DNA of 5,623 bases from Thermoplasmata archaeon. GTDB lineage: Archaea > Thermoplasmatota > Thermoplasmata > Thermoplasmatales > Thermoplasmataceae. The translations under genes and the position numbers were made by a program. The notes below the pieces were generated by a model that was not told the origin of the DNA, searched no databases, and was given only the letters and a program-made list of their open reading frames with translations. The stretch lies in NCBI GenBank assembly GCA_021850745.1, contig JAJZKX010000146.1, positions 1 through 5,623 on the forward strand, read 5' to 3'. Below are positions 1-5,254 of the stretch, piece after piece; position 1 is the first letter of the stretch; each line of letters starts with the position of its first letter.

Positions 1-1039
1 TGAGAAGGGGAAGGAACTCGAACAGGTTCTTCTGGTTGTAAGCATAGCCAAAAGCAACAGCAAGCCCAACTATCATGAAGACCATGAACAGTGTGAGTGT
101 GGTCTTCCTGCCCATCCTTGCGACCATGTATGGCATCAGGAGGCAGAAAAGCAGCGTAAAGGCTGAAATCGTGGTGCCTCCAAGCACAACGTACCATGTT
201 GCAGCTGTACCGTGCGCGAGAACCCCGGAGCTAACAGCGTCTCCAACAAGGTTGGTTATGGCTGATGGGGCAAAGAGCGTTCCGCCGTAGAGTCCAGTGA
301 TCACAGGAACCATGACCAGGATCATAAGGAGAGTGGTCTTCTTGTAGGTGTTTGAGAAGAGCACCTTGAATGACATGGTCAGGTTCATCTGCTCTCCGTG
401 CTTCTCTTTCTTCTTCTTCCAGACCTCTGGTTCCTTGGCCTTTATCCTGATGTAGGCAAGTATGACCGCTGGTATGATTCCCACGAAGAATATAGCTCTC
501 CATCCCCAGCTTGCTGTGAAGACGTATTCCAGCAGAAGTGGTGTTGTTACGGCTGCAAGTATGAATCCAGCATACCAGGCACTGTGGAATCTTCCGGCCC
601 AGATCTGCCTCTTCTTTTCCGGGAACACCTCTGAAACACCGGTTCCACCGATGAACCATTCGGCTCCCAGCCCAAATCCTGCAACAAATCTCGCAATTCC
701 AAACTCTATGAGATTATAAGACAGGCCAGAGAAGAAGGTTCCCAGGGCGTAAAGCAGGATTGCAATACCCAGGGTCTTCATTCTTCCTATCTTGTCGGCG
801 AGGGGCCCAAATACGAAGGCAGATCCCCAGCCGATAAGGAAGATTGCGAAAAATTCCAATCCAAAAGGCAGTCTCTTTGCCGGGGCTAAATTAGGCAAGA
901 AGAAAGCCAGGGATGCAGCAAGCACGAAAGCATAAATGGTAGTGTCGTAACCGTCCAGGAGCCATCCAAAATAACTGGCCCAGAACACGTGCTTCGCGGA
1001 AGCATCCATCTTATCGCTTGGCAATGAAGTTTCGGTCAT
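1..1039 (-). CDS. MFS transporter, carboxylate/sugar-acid symporter type (3' end missing)
   Basis: This is an inner-membrane major facilitator carrier, probably a proton-coupled symporter for an organic acid or similar small metabolite. The frame is open for 346 codons from the ATG at 1039 and runs off the window edge, so roughly the last 80-110 residues of a usual 430-460-residue carrier are absent. Visible family marks are the TM1 segment with GWLLDGYDTTIYAF (25-38), the loop 2-3 motif GPLADKIGRMK (78-88), the TM4 segment RFVAGFGLGAEW (117-128), a WGWR turn (178-181), a charged central loop with KEPEVWKKKKEK (202-213), and a second-half repeat of the loop motif, ARMGRKT (307-313). The GLGAEW and PEVW signatures recall the sialate/lactate and aromatic-acid symporter branches, but the substrate cannot be read from sequence. 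There is no Shine-Dalgarno and a TATA-like box lies about 27 bases upstream, which suits a leaderless mRNA. It is divergent from the CoA-transferase, so a shared substrate is plausible but inferred. Confidence 0.93.
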   Translation of the reverse strand, partial: MTETSLPSDKMDASAKHVFWASYFGWLLDGYDTTIYAFVLAASLAFFLPNLAPAKRLPFGLEFFAIFLIGWGSAFVFGPLADKIGRMKTLGIAILLYALGTFFSGLSYNLIEFGIARFVAGFGLGAEWFIGGTGVSEVFPEKKRQIWAGRFHSAWYAGFILAAVTTPLLLEYVFTASWGWRAIFFVGIIPAVILAYIRIKAKEPEVWKKKKEKHGEQMNLTMSFKVLFSNTYKKTTLLMILVMVPVITGLYGGTLFAPSAITNLVGDAVSSGVLAHGTAATWYVVLGGTTISAFTLLFCLLMPYMVARMGRKTTLTLFMVFMIVGLAVAFGYAYNQKNLFEFLPLL

Positions 1040-1060
1040 TTAATTGTTATAAATTAGCAT

Positions 1061-1084
1061 GGCTTAAAACTTATCTATTAAGCC
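1061..1084. repeat. Inverted repeat GGCTTAA-N10-TTAAGCC, possible operator
   Basis: Two perfect 7-base arms, GGCTTAA (1061-1067) and TTAAGCC (1078-1084), are separated by 10 bases. The arm centres are 17 bases apart, which is compatible with a dimeric winged-helix or similar regulator binding both half-sites, though one helical turn would be about 10.5. The left arm covers the presumed MFS TATA box, so binding there would be expected to repress transporter transcription. It could also influence the divergent CoA-transferase. The repeat is seen directly; the operator role is inference. Confidence 0.45.
1063..1070 (-). promoter_or_regulatory. Probable TATA box of the MFS gene
   Basis: On the minus strand the sequence GTTTTAAG is centred about 27 bases before the ATG at 1039, the spacing expected if transcription starts at or next to the start codon. 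No Shine-Dalgarno precedes this ATG, in line with a leaderless transcript. A second AT-rich patch (minus-strand TTTATAA, near 1047-1053) lies too close to the ATG to serve as its TATA box. Assigned by position and composition only. Confidence 0.45.
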
Positions 1085-1144
1085 GATTTTATGGTACGTC
1101 AATTGCCTATAGACGCGATTTCCAGCGGAATATCCACGAGTGAA

Positions 1145-1155
1145 GCTTAATAAAT
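1145..1155 (+). promoter_or_regulatory. Possible TATA box for the CoA-transferase
   Basis: CTTAATAAATA is the most TATA-like sequence upstream of the CoA-transferase. Transcription from it would begin near 1175-1180 and leave an untranslated leader of about 65-70 bases, with no obvious Shine-Dalgarno before the ATG at 1246. A weaker AT-rich site, GTAATATC (1211-1218), lies about 31 bases before that ATG and would give a nearly leaderless mRNA. I cannot choose between them from sequence. Confidence 0.3.
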
Positions 1156-1245
1156 ACGGATTTGCAGGCATTTCCAAATCTACTGGATATAAGCCCATCC
1201 TTTGCCAAAAGTAATATCTGTTGTTTCTGGCTATGGGCTTTCATC

Positions 1246-2439
1246 ATGGAAAACCACCCTCCGCTTCAAGGCATAAAAGTGCTTGACCTGACACAGGCAA
1301 TGGCTGGCCCAATAGCCACAATGCTCCTTGGGGACCTGGGCGCAGAAATTATCAAAATTGAACCTCCATCAGGTGACCAGACAAGGTCATGGGCGCCACC
1401 TTTCATTAATGGCATTTCGGCATATTTTCTGAGCGTCAACAGGAACAAACAGAGCATCTCTCTGGACCTTAAATCACCCAAGGGCCAGGAAATACTGAAA
1501 AAGCTGGCGGCTGAGGCAGATATACTCATTGAGAACTTCAGGCCTGGAACACTTGACAGGCTTGGCCTTTCATATGGCGAGGCACAGAAACTCAACCCGA
1601 AGTTGATATACTGCAGCCTTTCCGGATATGGGCAGGACGGGCCCCAGAAGGACTGGCCAGGGTATGATCTCACTGTGCTGGCCAGTAGCGGCCTTTTGAG
1701 CCTGAATGGTGAAGAGGGGAGGACACCGATCAAATTCGGCGTCCCCATTGCAGACATAGTTTCTGGGCTGTTCGCAAACAATGCAATCCTCAGTGCACTC
1801 TACGAAAGGACTGGAAGCGGGAAGGGCCAGCATATAGACATGTCAATGCTGGATGCCAATTTCCTCATACTCACGCACCAGGCGTTCAATTATTTTGCAA
1901 CAGGGAAGAACCCCAGGAAACTCGGTTCAGCGCATTCCAGCATCGCACCTTACCAGGTTTTCAGGACCGGGGACAGCTTCATTGCGATTGCAGTAGGAAC
2001 TGAGAAGCTGTGGAAGGTATTCTGCAGCAGCATTGGCCGTGAGGATCTGACAAACCATGAGCTATTCAGCGAGAACACCAAGAGGGTCCAGAACAGGGAC
2101 AGGTTGGTGGAAGAGCTTGAGAAGACGTTCAGCAGGAAAACCACCTCAGAACTTTTCCAGTCGCTGCTCAAGGCTGGCATACCAGCTGCCCCAATCAACA
2201 CTGTTGAGGAAGCCATAAACAGCCCACAGATCAGGGCCCGTGGGATGGTCTCGACAATGGATACGCCATATGGCAAAATCCCTGTTACTGGAACGCCATT
2301 CAAGATGTCAAGGACTCCCGGAAAGGTTTCAAAAGCACCTCCTCAGTTGGGCGAAGATTCAGAATCAATACTTTCTGCGGCAGGTTACAGCAGCGATGAA
2401 ATAGAGGCAATAAAAAGAGATGGCGTTATTAACGCCTGA
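1246..2439 (+). CDS. Family III CoA-transferase (CaiB/BaiF type)
   Basis: The enzyme moves CoA between a thioester and a free carboxylic acid through an aspartyl-CoA mixed anhydride, normally as an interlocked cytoplasmic dimer. The 397-residue product is full length for the family. Marks in order: LQGIKVLDLTQAMAGP (7-22), GDLGAEIIKIEPPSGD (29-44), the LDLKSPKGQ segment (73-81), ENFRPGTLDRLGL (96-108), SLSGYGQDGP (124-133), PGYDL (138-142), and GVPIADIVSG (165-174), in which Asp170 matches the catalytic Asp169 of formyl-CoA transferase. These are followed by GKGQHIDMSMLDA (192-204) and the C-terminal GIPAAPINTVEEA (311-323). The ATG at 1246 is preferred over the in-frame TTG at 1162. Family members start a few residues before the LxGIxVLDxT strand, and the extra 28 residues (Cys/Trp/Phe-rich) look untranslated. 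The acid and donor are not identifiable; carnitine, oxalate, 2-methylacyl or dicarboxylate branches are all possible. It is convergent with the thiolase/DUF35 genes. Confidence 0.93.
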   Translation: MENHPPLQGIKVLDLTQAMAGPIATMLLGDLGAEIIKIEPPSGDQTRSWAPPFINGISAYFLSVNRNKQSISLDLKSPKGQEILKKLAAEADILIENFRPGTLDRLGLSYGEAQKLNPKLIYCSLSGYGQDGPQKDWPGYDLTVLASSGLLSLNGEEGRTPIKFGVPIADIVSGLFANNAILSALYERTGSGKGQHIDMSMLDANFLILTHQAFNYFATGKNPRKLGSAHSSIAPYQVFRTGDSFIAIAVGTEKLWKVFCSSIGREDLTNHELFSENTKRVQNRDRLVEELEKTFSRKTTSELFQSLLKAGIPAAPINTVEEAINSPQIRARGMVSTMDTPYGKIPVTGTPFKMSRTPGKVSKAPPQLGEDSESILSAAGYSSDEIEAIKRDGVINA

Positions 2440-2441
2440 AT

Positions 2442-2795
2442 CCAGGATATTATCCGAAAACTGTAGCAACTGAAATGGGGGTGCAAAGCACGTTCATATC
2501 CTATTACACCCACTCTGGATTGACTTCATAACGAAACCTGATCAGGAAATTTGTTGGCATTATGGGAAAGATACTCCTGACAATGAAACAAAATGCGGGT
2601 TATGGTTTGCCCAGGTCAAAGAATTAATCCGGAAAGTGGCATGAAGAAACAGATTCAGGCATTGAGAATATCAATTTCAGTGAATGGGATTCCAATGCCA
2701 AGGTTACAATAAAGCAGGCTTTCGCCAAGAAACTGAAAATTCCCGATTCTTTCCGCGTTGCAATAGAATGTGATTGGCCTTTATTAAAAAATAGT
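2442..2795 (+). pseudogene. Possible decayed gene with two frame changes; function unknown
   Basis: No intact gene fills this interval between two convergent genes, yet protein-like pieces follow one another on the plus strand. Piece 1 (2442-2528) includes TVATEMGVQSTFISYYTHSG and ends at a TAA. Piece 2 (2474-2641, another frame) includes LWIDFITKPDQEICWHYGKD and CGLWFAQVKELIRKVA before a TGA at 2642. Piece 3 (from about 2637, back in the first frame) includes ENINFSEWDSNAKVTIKQAF and KLKIPDSFRVAIECDWPLL. Pieces 2 and 3 join smoothly if one base was gained or lost near 2630-2640. None has a convincing start codon or ribosome site. The residue mix looks like soluble protein rather than random translation, but I recognise no family. 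Chance open frames remain a real alternative. Confidence 0.33.
2782..2791 (-). terminator. T-run terminator of the thiolase/DUF35 transcript
   Basis: Read on the minus strand, a run of six T residues (plus-strand A at 2786-2791) begins 18 bases after the DUF35 stop codon and is followed by more AT-rich sequence. Archaeal RNA polymerase stops at such U-tracts without needing a hairpin. No comparable plus-strand T-run is visible just after the convergent CoA-transferase. Confidence 0.5.
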
Positions 2796-2808
2796 GGGTG
2801 GGCTAGAG

Positions 2809-3099
2809 TTATTCCGGCTCACAAACCGGCCCGTTCTCATCATCCTTAATCTTAAGCCTGTCTCCCCTTTCCACTTCAAATGTGGTGCGGCAAAAGCCTC
2901 TTGCACCGCCTTGTGCCTCGAAAAGCACAACACTGTAATCGTCGGGAAATGGCTCTGGCGTTGCTATAAGGTGGACAGAGTCCAGTGCCACGGCACCTGT
3001 AACCAAAGTTTTTGTGAATTCCTGGGAGCCGCATTTCGGGCAAACAGCTCTTTTGAATACAAATTCCTCTGAGCATTTAGCGCATCTATTCAATTCCAT
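2809..3099 (-). CDS. DUF35 zinc-ribbon/OB-fold acyl-CoA-binding partner protein
   Basis: This 96-residue protein has a short N-terminal rubredoxin-like zinc ribbon (Cys6-x2-Cys9 and Cys20-x2-Cys23, with CPKCG at 20-24), followed by a small OB-fold domain (about 28-95). The OB fold carries the GAVALDSVHL strand and an acidic PEPFPDDYSVVLFEA segment (49-63), and ends in the VERGDRLKIK turn (76-85). DUF35 proteins pair with thiolase-fold enzymes. In archaea one bridges acetoacetyl-CoA thiolase and HMG-CoA synthase as a CoA-substrate shuttle, and in bacteria ChsH2-type domains partner hydratases and the Ltp2 aldolase. Its start overlaps the thiolase stop by one base (TGATG) and is preceded by a strong Shine-Dalgarno, so the two are translationally coupled and probably form one complex. 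It is a little shorter than the usual 120-140 residues. All four zinc cysteines are present. The exact reaction of the pair is not known from sequence. Confidence 0.9.
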   Translation of the reverse strand: MELNRCAKCSEEFVFKRAVCPKCGSQEFTKTLVTGAVALDSVHLIATPEPFPDDYSVVLFEAQGGARGFCRTTFEVERGDRLKIKDDENGPVCEPE

Positions 3100-4238
3100 C
3101 AGTCCACCTCGTATACAAATGAAGTTGAGTTGTTGCCAAAGCCAGCCATGCTCACACTGAAACCGGTCGCTGCGTTCTTTACCTGCCTTTTTCCAGCCTG
3201 TCCTGTCAACTGAAGATAGATCTCAGCGGTCTGCGCCACACCGCTGGCTCCTATGGGGTGCCCCTTGGAATTCAATCCGCCACTTGTGTTAATGGGGAAT
3301 CTTCCATCTATGGAGGTCTCTCCAGTTTCGAGGGCCTTCCAACCCTCTCCCTTCTTGAAGAAGCCGACATCCTCGGATTCCACAATTTCAAGGATAGAGG
3401 CCATGTCATGGAGCTCTGCAATGTCCATGTCCCCAGGAGACTTGCCAGAAGCCCTGAAGGCTTTCCTGGCAGATTCCCTGACGGAATCTATTGAAACCAG
3501 TGATTCCCTGGCAGTAATGGAGGAAGTGCCTGAACTGGCCCCGGCTCCGATTATCCTGGCAGACTTGCTGCCAAAGCTCCTGCTGTTTTCTTCAGATGTA
3601 ACAAGGAGACTGACCGCACCATCGCTCACCGGGCAGTACTCAAAGATTCTGAGGGGATCTGCAATGACCTTTGAGGTCATGACCTTCTCAAGGGAAACCT
3701 CTGACTGGAAATGGGCATATGGGTTCAACGCACCATTGTGGTGGTTCTTTACAGCTACCTTGGCGATGCTCTCCCTGGATGGGGAAAACTCCCTGATGTA
3801 GGACCTTGTCATGAATGCTGCAAGGGAAGGAAGCGAAGGGCCGCCCAGCCTCTCCTCCGGGGGAAGAAGTGAAGCAATGATCCTCGTGGACCTCTTTGTT
3901 GGATATCCTGTCATTTTTTCTGCCCCTATGACAAGCACATTCTCTGCCTCGCCAGAGGCAACAAGGGACTTCGCAACCAGAACAGCGGAACCTCCGCTCC
4001 CGCTTGTATTGTCTACCCTCATGGAAGGGACGCTATCCATAGCCAGGTGTGTGGTGAGCAAGTTGTTCAGGCCTGAAATGTCATTGAATTCACCGGAATA
4101 GGAGTTGGACACCACGACAAAATCTATGGCATCCCGGTACTTGTCAACGATTGGAAGCGCAGATTCTGAAGAAATGGCAAAGATGTCCTCTTCCCTCTTG
4201 CCAAATCTGGCAAAATTTGCCGCCGCTATCGAAACCAT
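3099..4238 (-). CDS. Thiolase-fold protein of the archaeal/SCP2 branch with Ser in place of the nucleophilic Cys
   Basis: This cytoplasmic protein of 379 residues is full length for archaeal thiolases (about 380-395). It shows the two-lobed thiolase pattern: RVDNTSGSGGSAVL (74-87) at the nucleophile loop, VLVIGAEKMTG (101-111), KNHHNGALNPYAHF (164-177), DPLRIFEYCPVSDGAVSL (194-211), the AELHDMAS motif (274-281), SGGLNSKGHPIGASG (319-333), and the C-terminal GFSVSMAGFGNNSTSFVYE (359-377). The VEAACASGG-type loop of active thiolases reads VDNTSGSGG here, so Ser79 (codon AGC) replaces the acyl-accepting Cys. The HDxx motif has Met279 rather than Cys. His277 and His327 are kept. Thiolytic cleavage through a Cys-acyl intermediate is therefore doubtful; an aldolase, a Claisen/decarboxylative reaction or an acyl-binding role are alternatives. 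It overlaps the DUF35 gene by one base. No Shine-Dalgarno precedes its ATG, and a TATA-like box about 26 bases upstream suggests its own leaderless start. Confidence 0.9.
   Translation of the reverse strand: MVSIAAANFARFGKREEDIFAISSESALPIVDKYRDAIDFVVVSNSYSGEFNDISGLNNLLTTHLAMDSVPSMRVDNTSGSGGSAVLVAKSLVASGEAENVLVIGAEKMTGYPTKRSTRIIASLLPPEERLGGPSLPSLAAFMTRSYIREFSPSRESIAKVAVKNHHNGALNPYAHFQSEVSLEKVMTSKVIADPLRIFEYCPVSDGAVSLLVTSEENSRSFGSKSARIIGAGASSGTSSITARESLVSIDSVRESARKAFRASGKSPGDMDIAELHDMASILEIVESEDVGFFKKGEGWKALETGETSIDGRFPINTSGGLNSKGHPIGASGVAQTAEIYLQLTGQAGKRQVKNAATGFSVSMAGFGNNSTSFVYEVD
3105..3110 (-). promoter_or_regulatory. Strong Shine-Dalgarno GAGGTG for the DUF35 gene
   Basis: On the minus strand GAGGTG sits five bases before the DUF35 ATG, inside the last codons of the thiolase gene. 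It fixes the start at 3099 and shows re-initiation or coupling within one mRNA. The other starts in this window lack such a site, which fits the archaeal pattern of leaderless first genes and Shine-Dalgarno-led internal genes. Confidence 0.8.
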
Positions 4239-4258
4239 GGAAAATGAAATGGTTTGGT

Positions 4259-4267
4259 ATTAAAAAA
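4259..4267 (-). promoter_or_regulatory. TATA-like box for the thiolase gene, overlapping a T-run behind the SDR gene
   Basis: In the 38-base gap between the SDR stop (4277) and the thiolase ATG (4238), the minus strand reads TTTTTTAATA. Its T/A block is centred about 26 bases before the ATG, the position of a TATA box for a leaderless transcript. The same six-T tract (4262-4267) lies 10 bases past the SDR stop and could end SDR transcripts. The thiolase start has no Shine-Dalgarno, which supports a separate promoter, but read-through from the SDR promoter cannot be excluded. Confidence 0.5.
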
Positions 4268-4276
4268 TTATGCTGC

Positions 4277-4978
4277 CTAAATCCCTCGGGGTATCATGGA
4301 ACTGAAACCGGCATCCACTTCCAGGATCTGGCCGGTTGCAATGCTGTTCTCCACAAACATTTTCACGGCCTCCGAGACAAATCGTGCATCATGCCTCCCG
4401 TCTTTTCCAAGCCGGTCCATAAAATCTGCATTGCCGCAGTTTTCCTTAATTATGAAGCCTGGAGAAACTGCGTTTACCCTTATGTTCCTGCCGGCCAGCT
4501 CATGGGCCAGCAACTTAACCATGTAATCAATTGCACCCTTTCCTGCTGCATACCCAACATGGCTGTTCAGGTATACATTCCTTGCAGCGGATATGACTAT
4601 AATGGAACCTCCGGACTCAGGAAAGTGGGGCATGGCTCCCTGCACAACATTGTAGAAGGTTGTTGCATTGTTGTTCAAGGCTGAACCGAAGTATGATGGT
4701 TCAACCTCCTCAACCTTCTTTGTGCCAAAGAACCCACCCGCAAGGTGCACGACAGAATCCAAACCTCCAAGTTTCTTTGTTAGCTCACTTATGGCCCTGG
4801 AAGTATCTTCATAATTCATAAGATCGCAGTTGGAGTAGTGTGCGCCAATTTCACCTGCCACCTTCTTCCCGTTCTCTCCCCTTGAAATTATTGCAATATC
4901 ATGGCCTGATGCCTTAAGCAGCTTAGAGGCGTTACAGCCCATTCCGTTTCCTACACCGGTAACAATGATTCTGGACAT
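4277..4978 (-). CDS. Short-chain dehydrogenase/reductase (classical SDR)
   Basis: This is a cytoplasmic NAD(P)-dependent oxidoreductase of 233 residues, slightly short for a classical SDR (about 250). The Rossmann start has the glycine motif TGVGNGMG (7-14). Ser32-Arg33 after the second strand suggests NADP(H) rather than NAD(H). Asp52 is the usual adenine-ring contact. The usual NNAG motif is replaced by HLAGG (78-82), with NNNAT (102-106) on the helix that supplies the catalytic Asn. The catalytic Ser130, Tyr143 and Lys147 (YAAGK) are all present, followed by IRVNAVSPG (166-174). The substrate loop after Pro173 is short, and the C-terminus has the common TGQILEVDAG form (216-225). Possible roles are 3-hydroxyacyl-CoA/3-oxoacyl-CoA interconversion with the downstream thiolase-fold protein, or sugar/alcohol oxidation. 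The context favours the first, but the sequence does not settle it. No Shine-Dalgarno precedes the ATG, and a TATA-like box lies 24-31 bases upstream. Confidence 0.93.
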   Translation of the reverse strand: MSRIIVTGVGNGMGCNASKLLKASGHDIAIISRGENGKKVAGEIGAHYSNCDLMNYEDTSRAISELTKKLGGLDSVVHLAGGFFGTKKVEEVEPSYFGSALNNNATTFYNVVQGAMPHFPESGGSIIVISAARNVYLNSHVGYAAGKGAIDYMVKLLAHELAGRNIRVNAVSPGFIIKENCGNADFMDRLGKDGRHDARFVSEAVKMFVENSIATGQILEVDAGFSSMIPRGI

Positions 4979-5001
4979 TGTTTTACATAAGCATCTTCAC
5001 A

Positions 5002-5009
5002 TATTTTAC
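5002..5009 (-). promoter_or_regulatory. Probable TATA box of the SDR gene
   Basis: GTAAAATA on the minus strand is centred about 27 bases before the SDR ATG at 4978. Together with the lack of a Shine-Dalgarno, this points to a leaderless transcript that starts at the initiation codon and may continue into the thiolase and DUF35 genes. Confidence 0.55.
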
Positions 5010-5100
5010 ATGAATGATTTTGGCTATCATGCCAGAAAGGAAAATAAGAGTCCACAATTCCTGAAAAAAGTTAAAAATGGAATTTTTGAATTAATTTACT

Positions 5101-5118
5101 GGTATGCGATCGCATGCC
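5101..5118. repeat. 18-base palindrome with perfect 12-base core ATGCGATCGCAT
   Basis: The core ATGCGATCGCAT (5104-5115) equals its own reverse complement. The flanks GGT and GCC extend the symmetry to 18 bases with a single mismatch (T/G, which would be a G:U pair in RNA). It sits in the 276-base gap between the divergent SDR and substrate-binding-protein genes, within AT-rich DNA, about 125 bases from the SDR start and 137 from the other. With no loop it suits a dimeric DNA-binding protein or a methylase/restriction target (it contains GATC and CGATCG) better than a hairpin. The role is inference. Confidence 0.5.
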
Positions 5119-5202
5119 AAGGCAATGAAATAGAGGGTATGGTGAAAATTAAGTCTTTGTGAAGCCGCATATTAAAGGGTTTCAATAATAGGTCCCTTCA
5201 TT

Positions 5203-5219
5203 TATACGCAATTCGTATA
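5203..5219. repeat. Inverted repeat TATACG-N5-CGTATA just upstream of a TATA box
   Basis: Perfect 6-base arms (5203-5208 and 5214-5219) flank CAATT. The repeat ends five bases before the TATA box of the substrate-binding-protein gene, i.e. about -52 to -36 from the presumed transcription start. This is where archaeal activators dock next to the TFB/BRE site and where some repressors act. It is a good candidate operator for the transport operon; no regulator gene lies in the window. Confidence 0.5.
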
Positions 5220-5224
5220 GAAAG

Positions 5225-5232
5225 CTTTAAAT
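5225..5232 (+). promoter_or_regulatory. TATA box of the substrate-binding-protein gene
   Basis: CTTTAAAT is centred 26-27 bases before the GTG at 5255 and is preceded by purine-rich AGAAAG, which resembles a BRE. This spacing places transcription initiation at or within a base or two of the GTG, supporting that start codon and a leaderless mRNA. Confidence 0.6.
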
Positions 5233-5254
5233 TAACTATTTGTTAATATTCGTC

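Noticed and set aside
231..659. 142-codon minus-strand open frame overlapping the MFS gene
   Set aside because: It is in a different frame on the same strand as the transporter, whose frame is uninterrupted and carries the MFS motifs; this product is rich in His, Arg and Cys and shows no family pattern.
1266..1781. Long minus-strand open frame inside the CoA-transferase
   Set aside because: It lies entirely opposite a strongly conserved CoA-transferase, and its translation shows no family motifs; it is a shadow frame.
2445..2455. GGATA-T-TATCC symmetric sequence just after the CoA-transferase stop
   Set aside because: The arms are five bases with a one-base spacer, too tight for an RNA hairpin and not followed by a T-run; likely chance.
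2440..2808. Insertion-sequence remnant or transposase fragment
   Set aside because: No terminal inverted repeats, target-site duplication or transposase motif (DDE or HUH) was visible in any of the translated pieces.
3253..3801. 182-codon plus-strand open frame opposite the thiolase-fold gene
   Set aside because: The minus-strand frame carries the thiolase motifs throughout; the plus-strand product has no recognisable domain.
4151..4684. 177-codon plus-strand open frame spanning the thiolase start and much of the SDR gene
   Set aside because: It runs antisense across two well-supported genes and their intergenic promoter, with no motif support.
5010..5162. Small plus-strand open frame of 50 codons starting at ATG 5010 in the SDR/binding-protein gap
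   Set aside because: It has no Shine-Dalgarno, no clear promoter and no recognisable domain. It covers the palindrome and lies in AT-rich intergenic DNA, so chance is the simpler explanation.
5175..5198. AAGGG ... CCCTT inverted pair upstream of the binding-protein gene
   Set aside because: Only five-base arms with a 14-base spacer; expected by chance in a region of this size.
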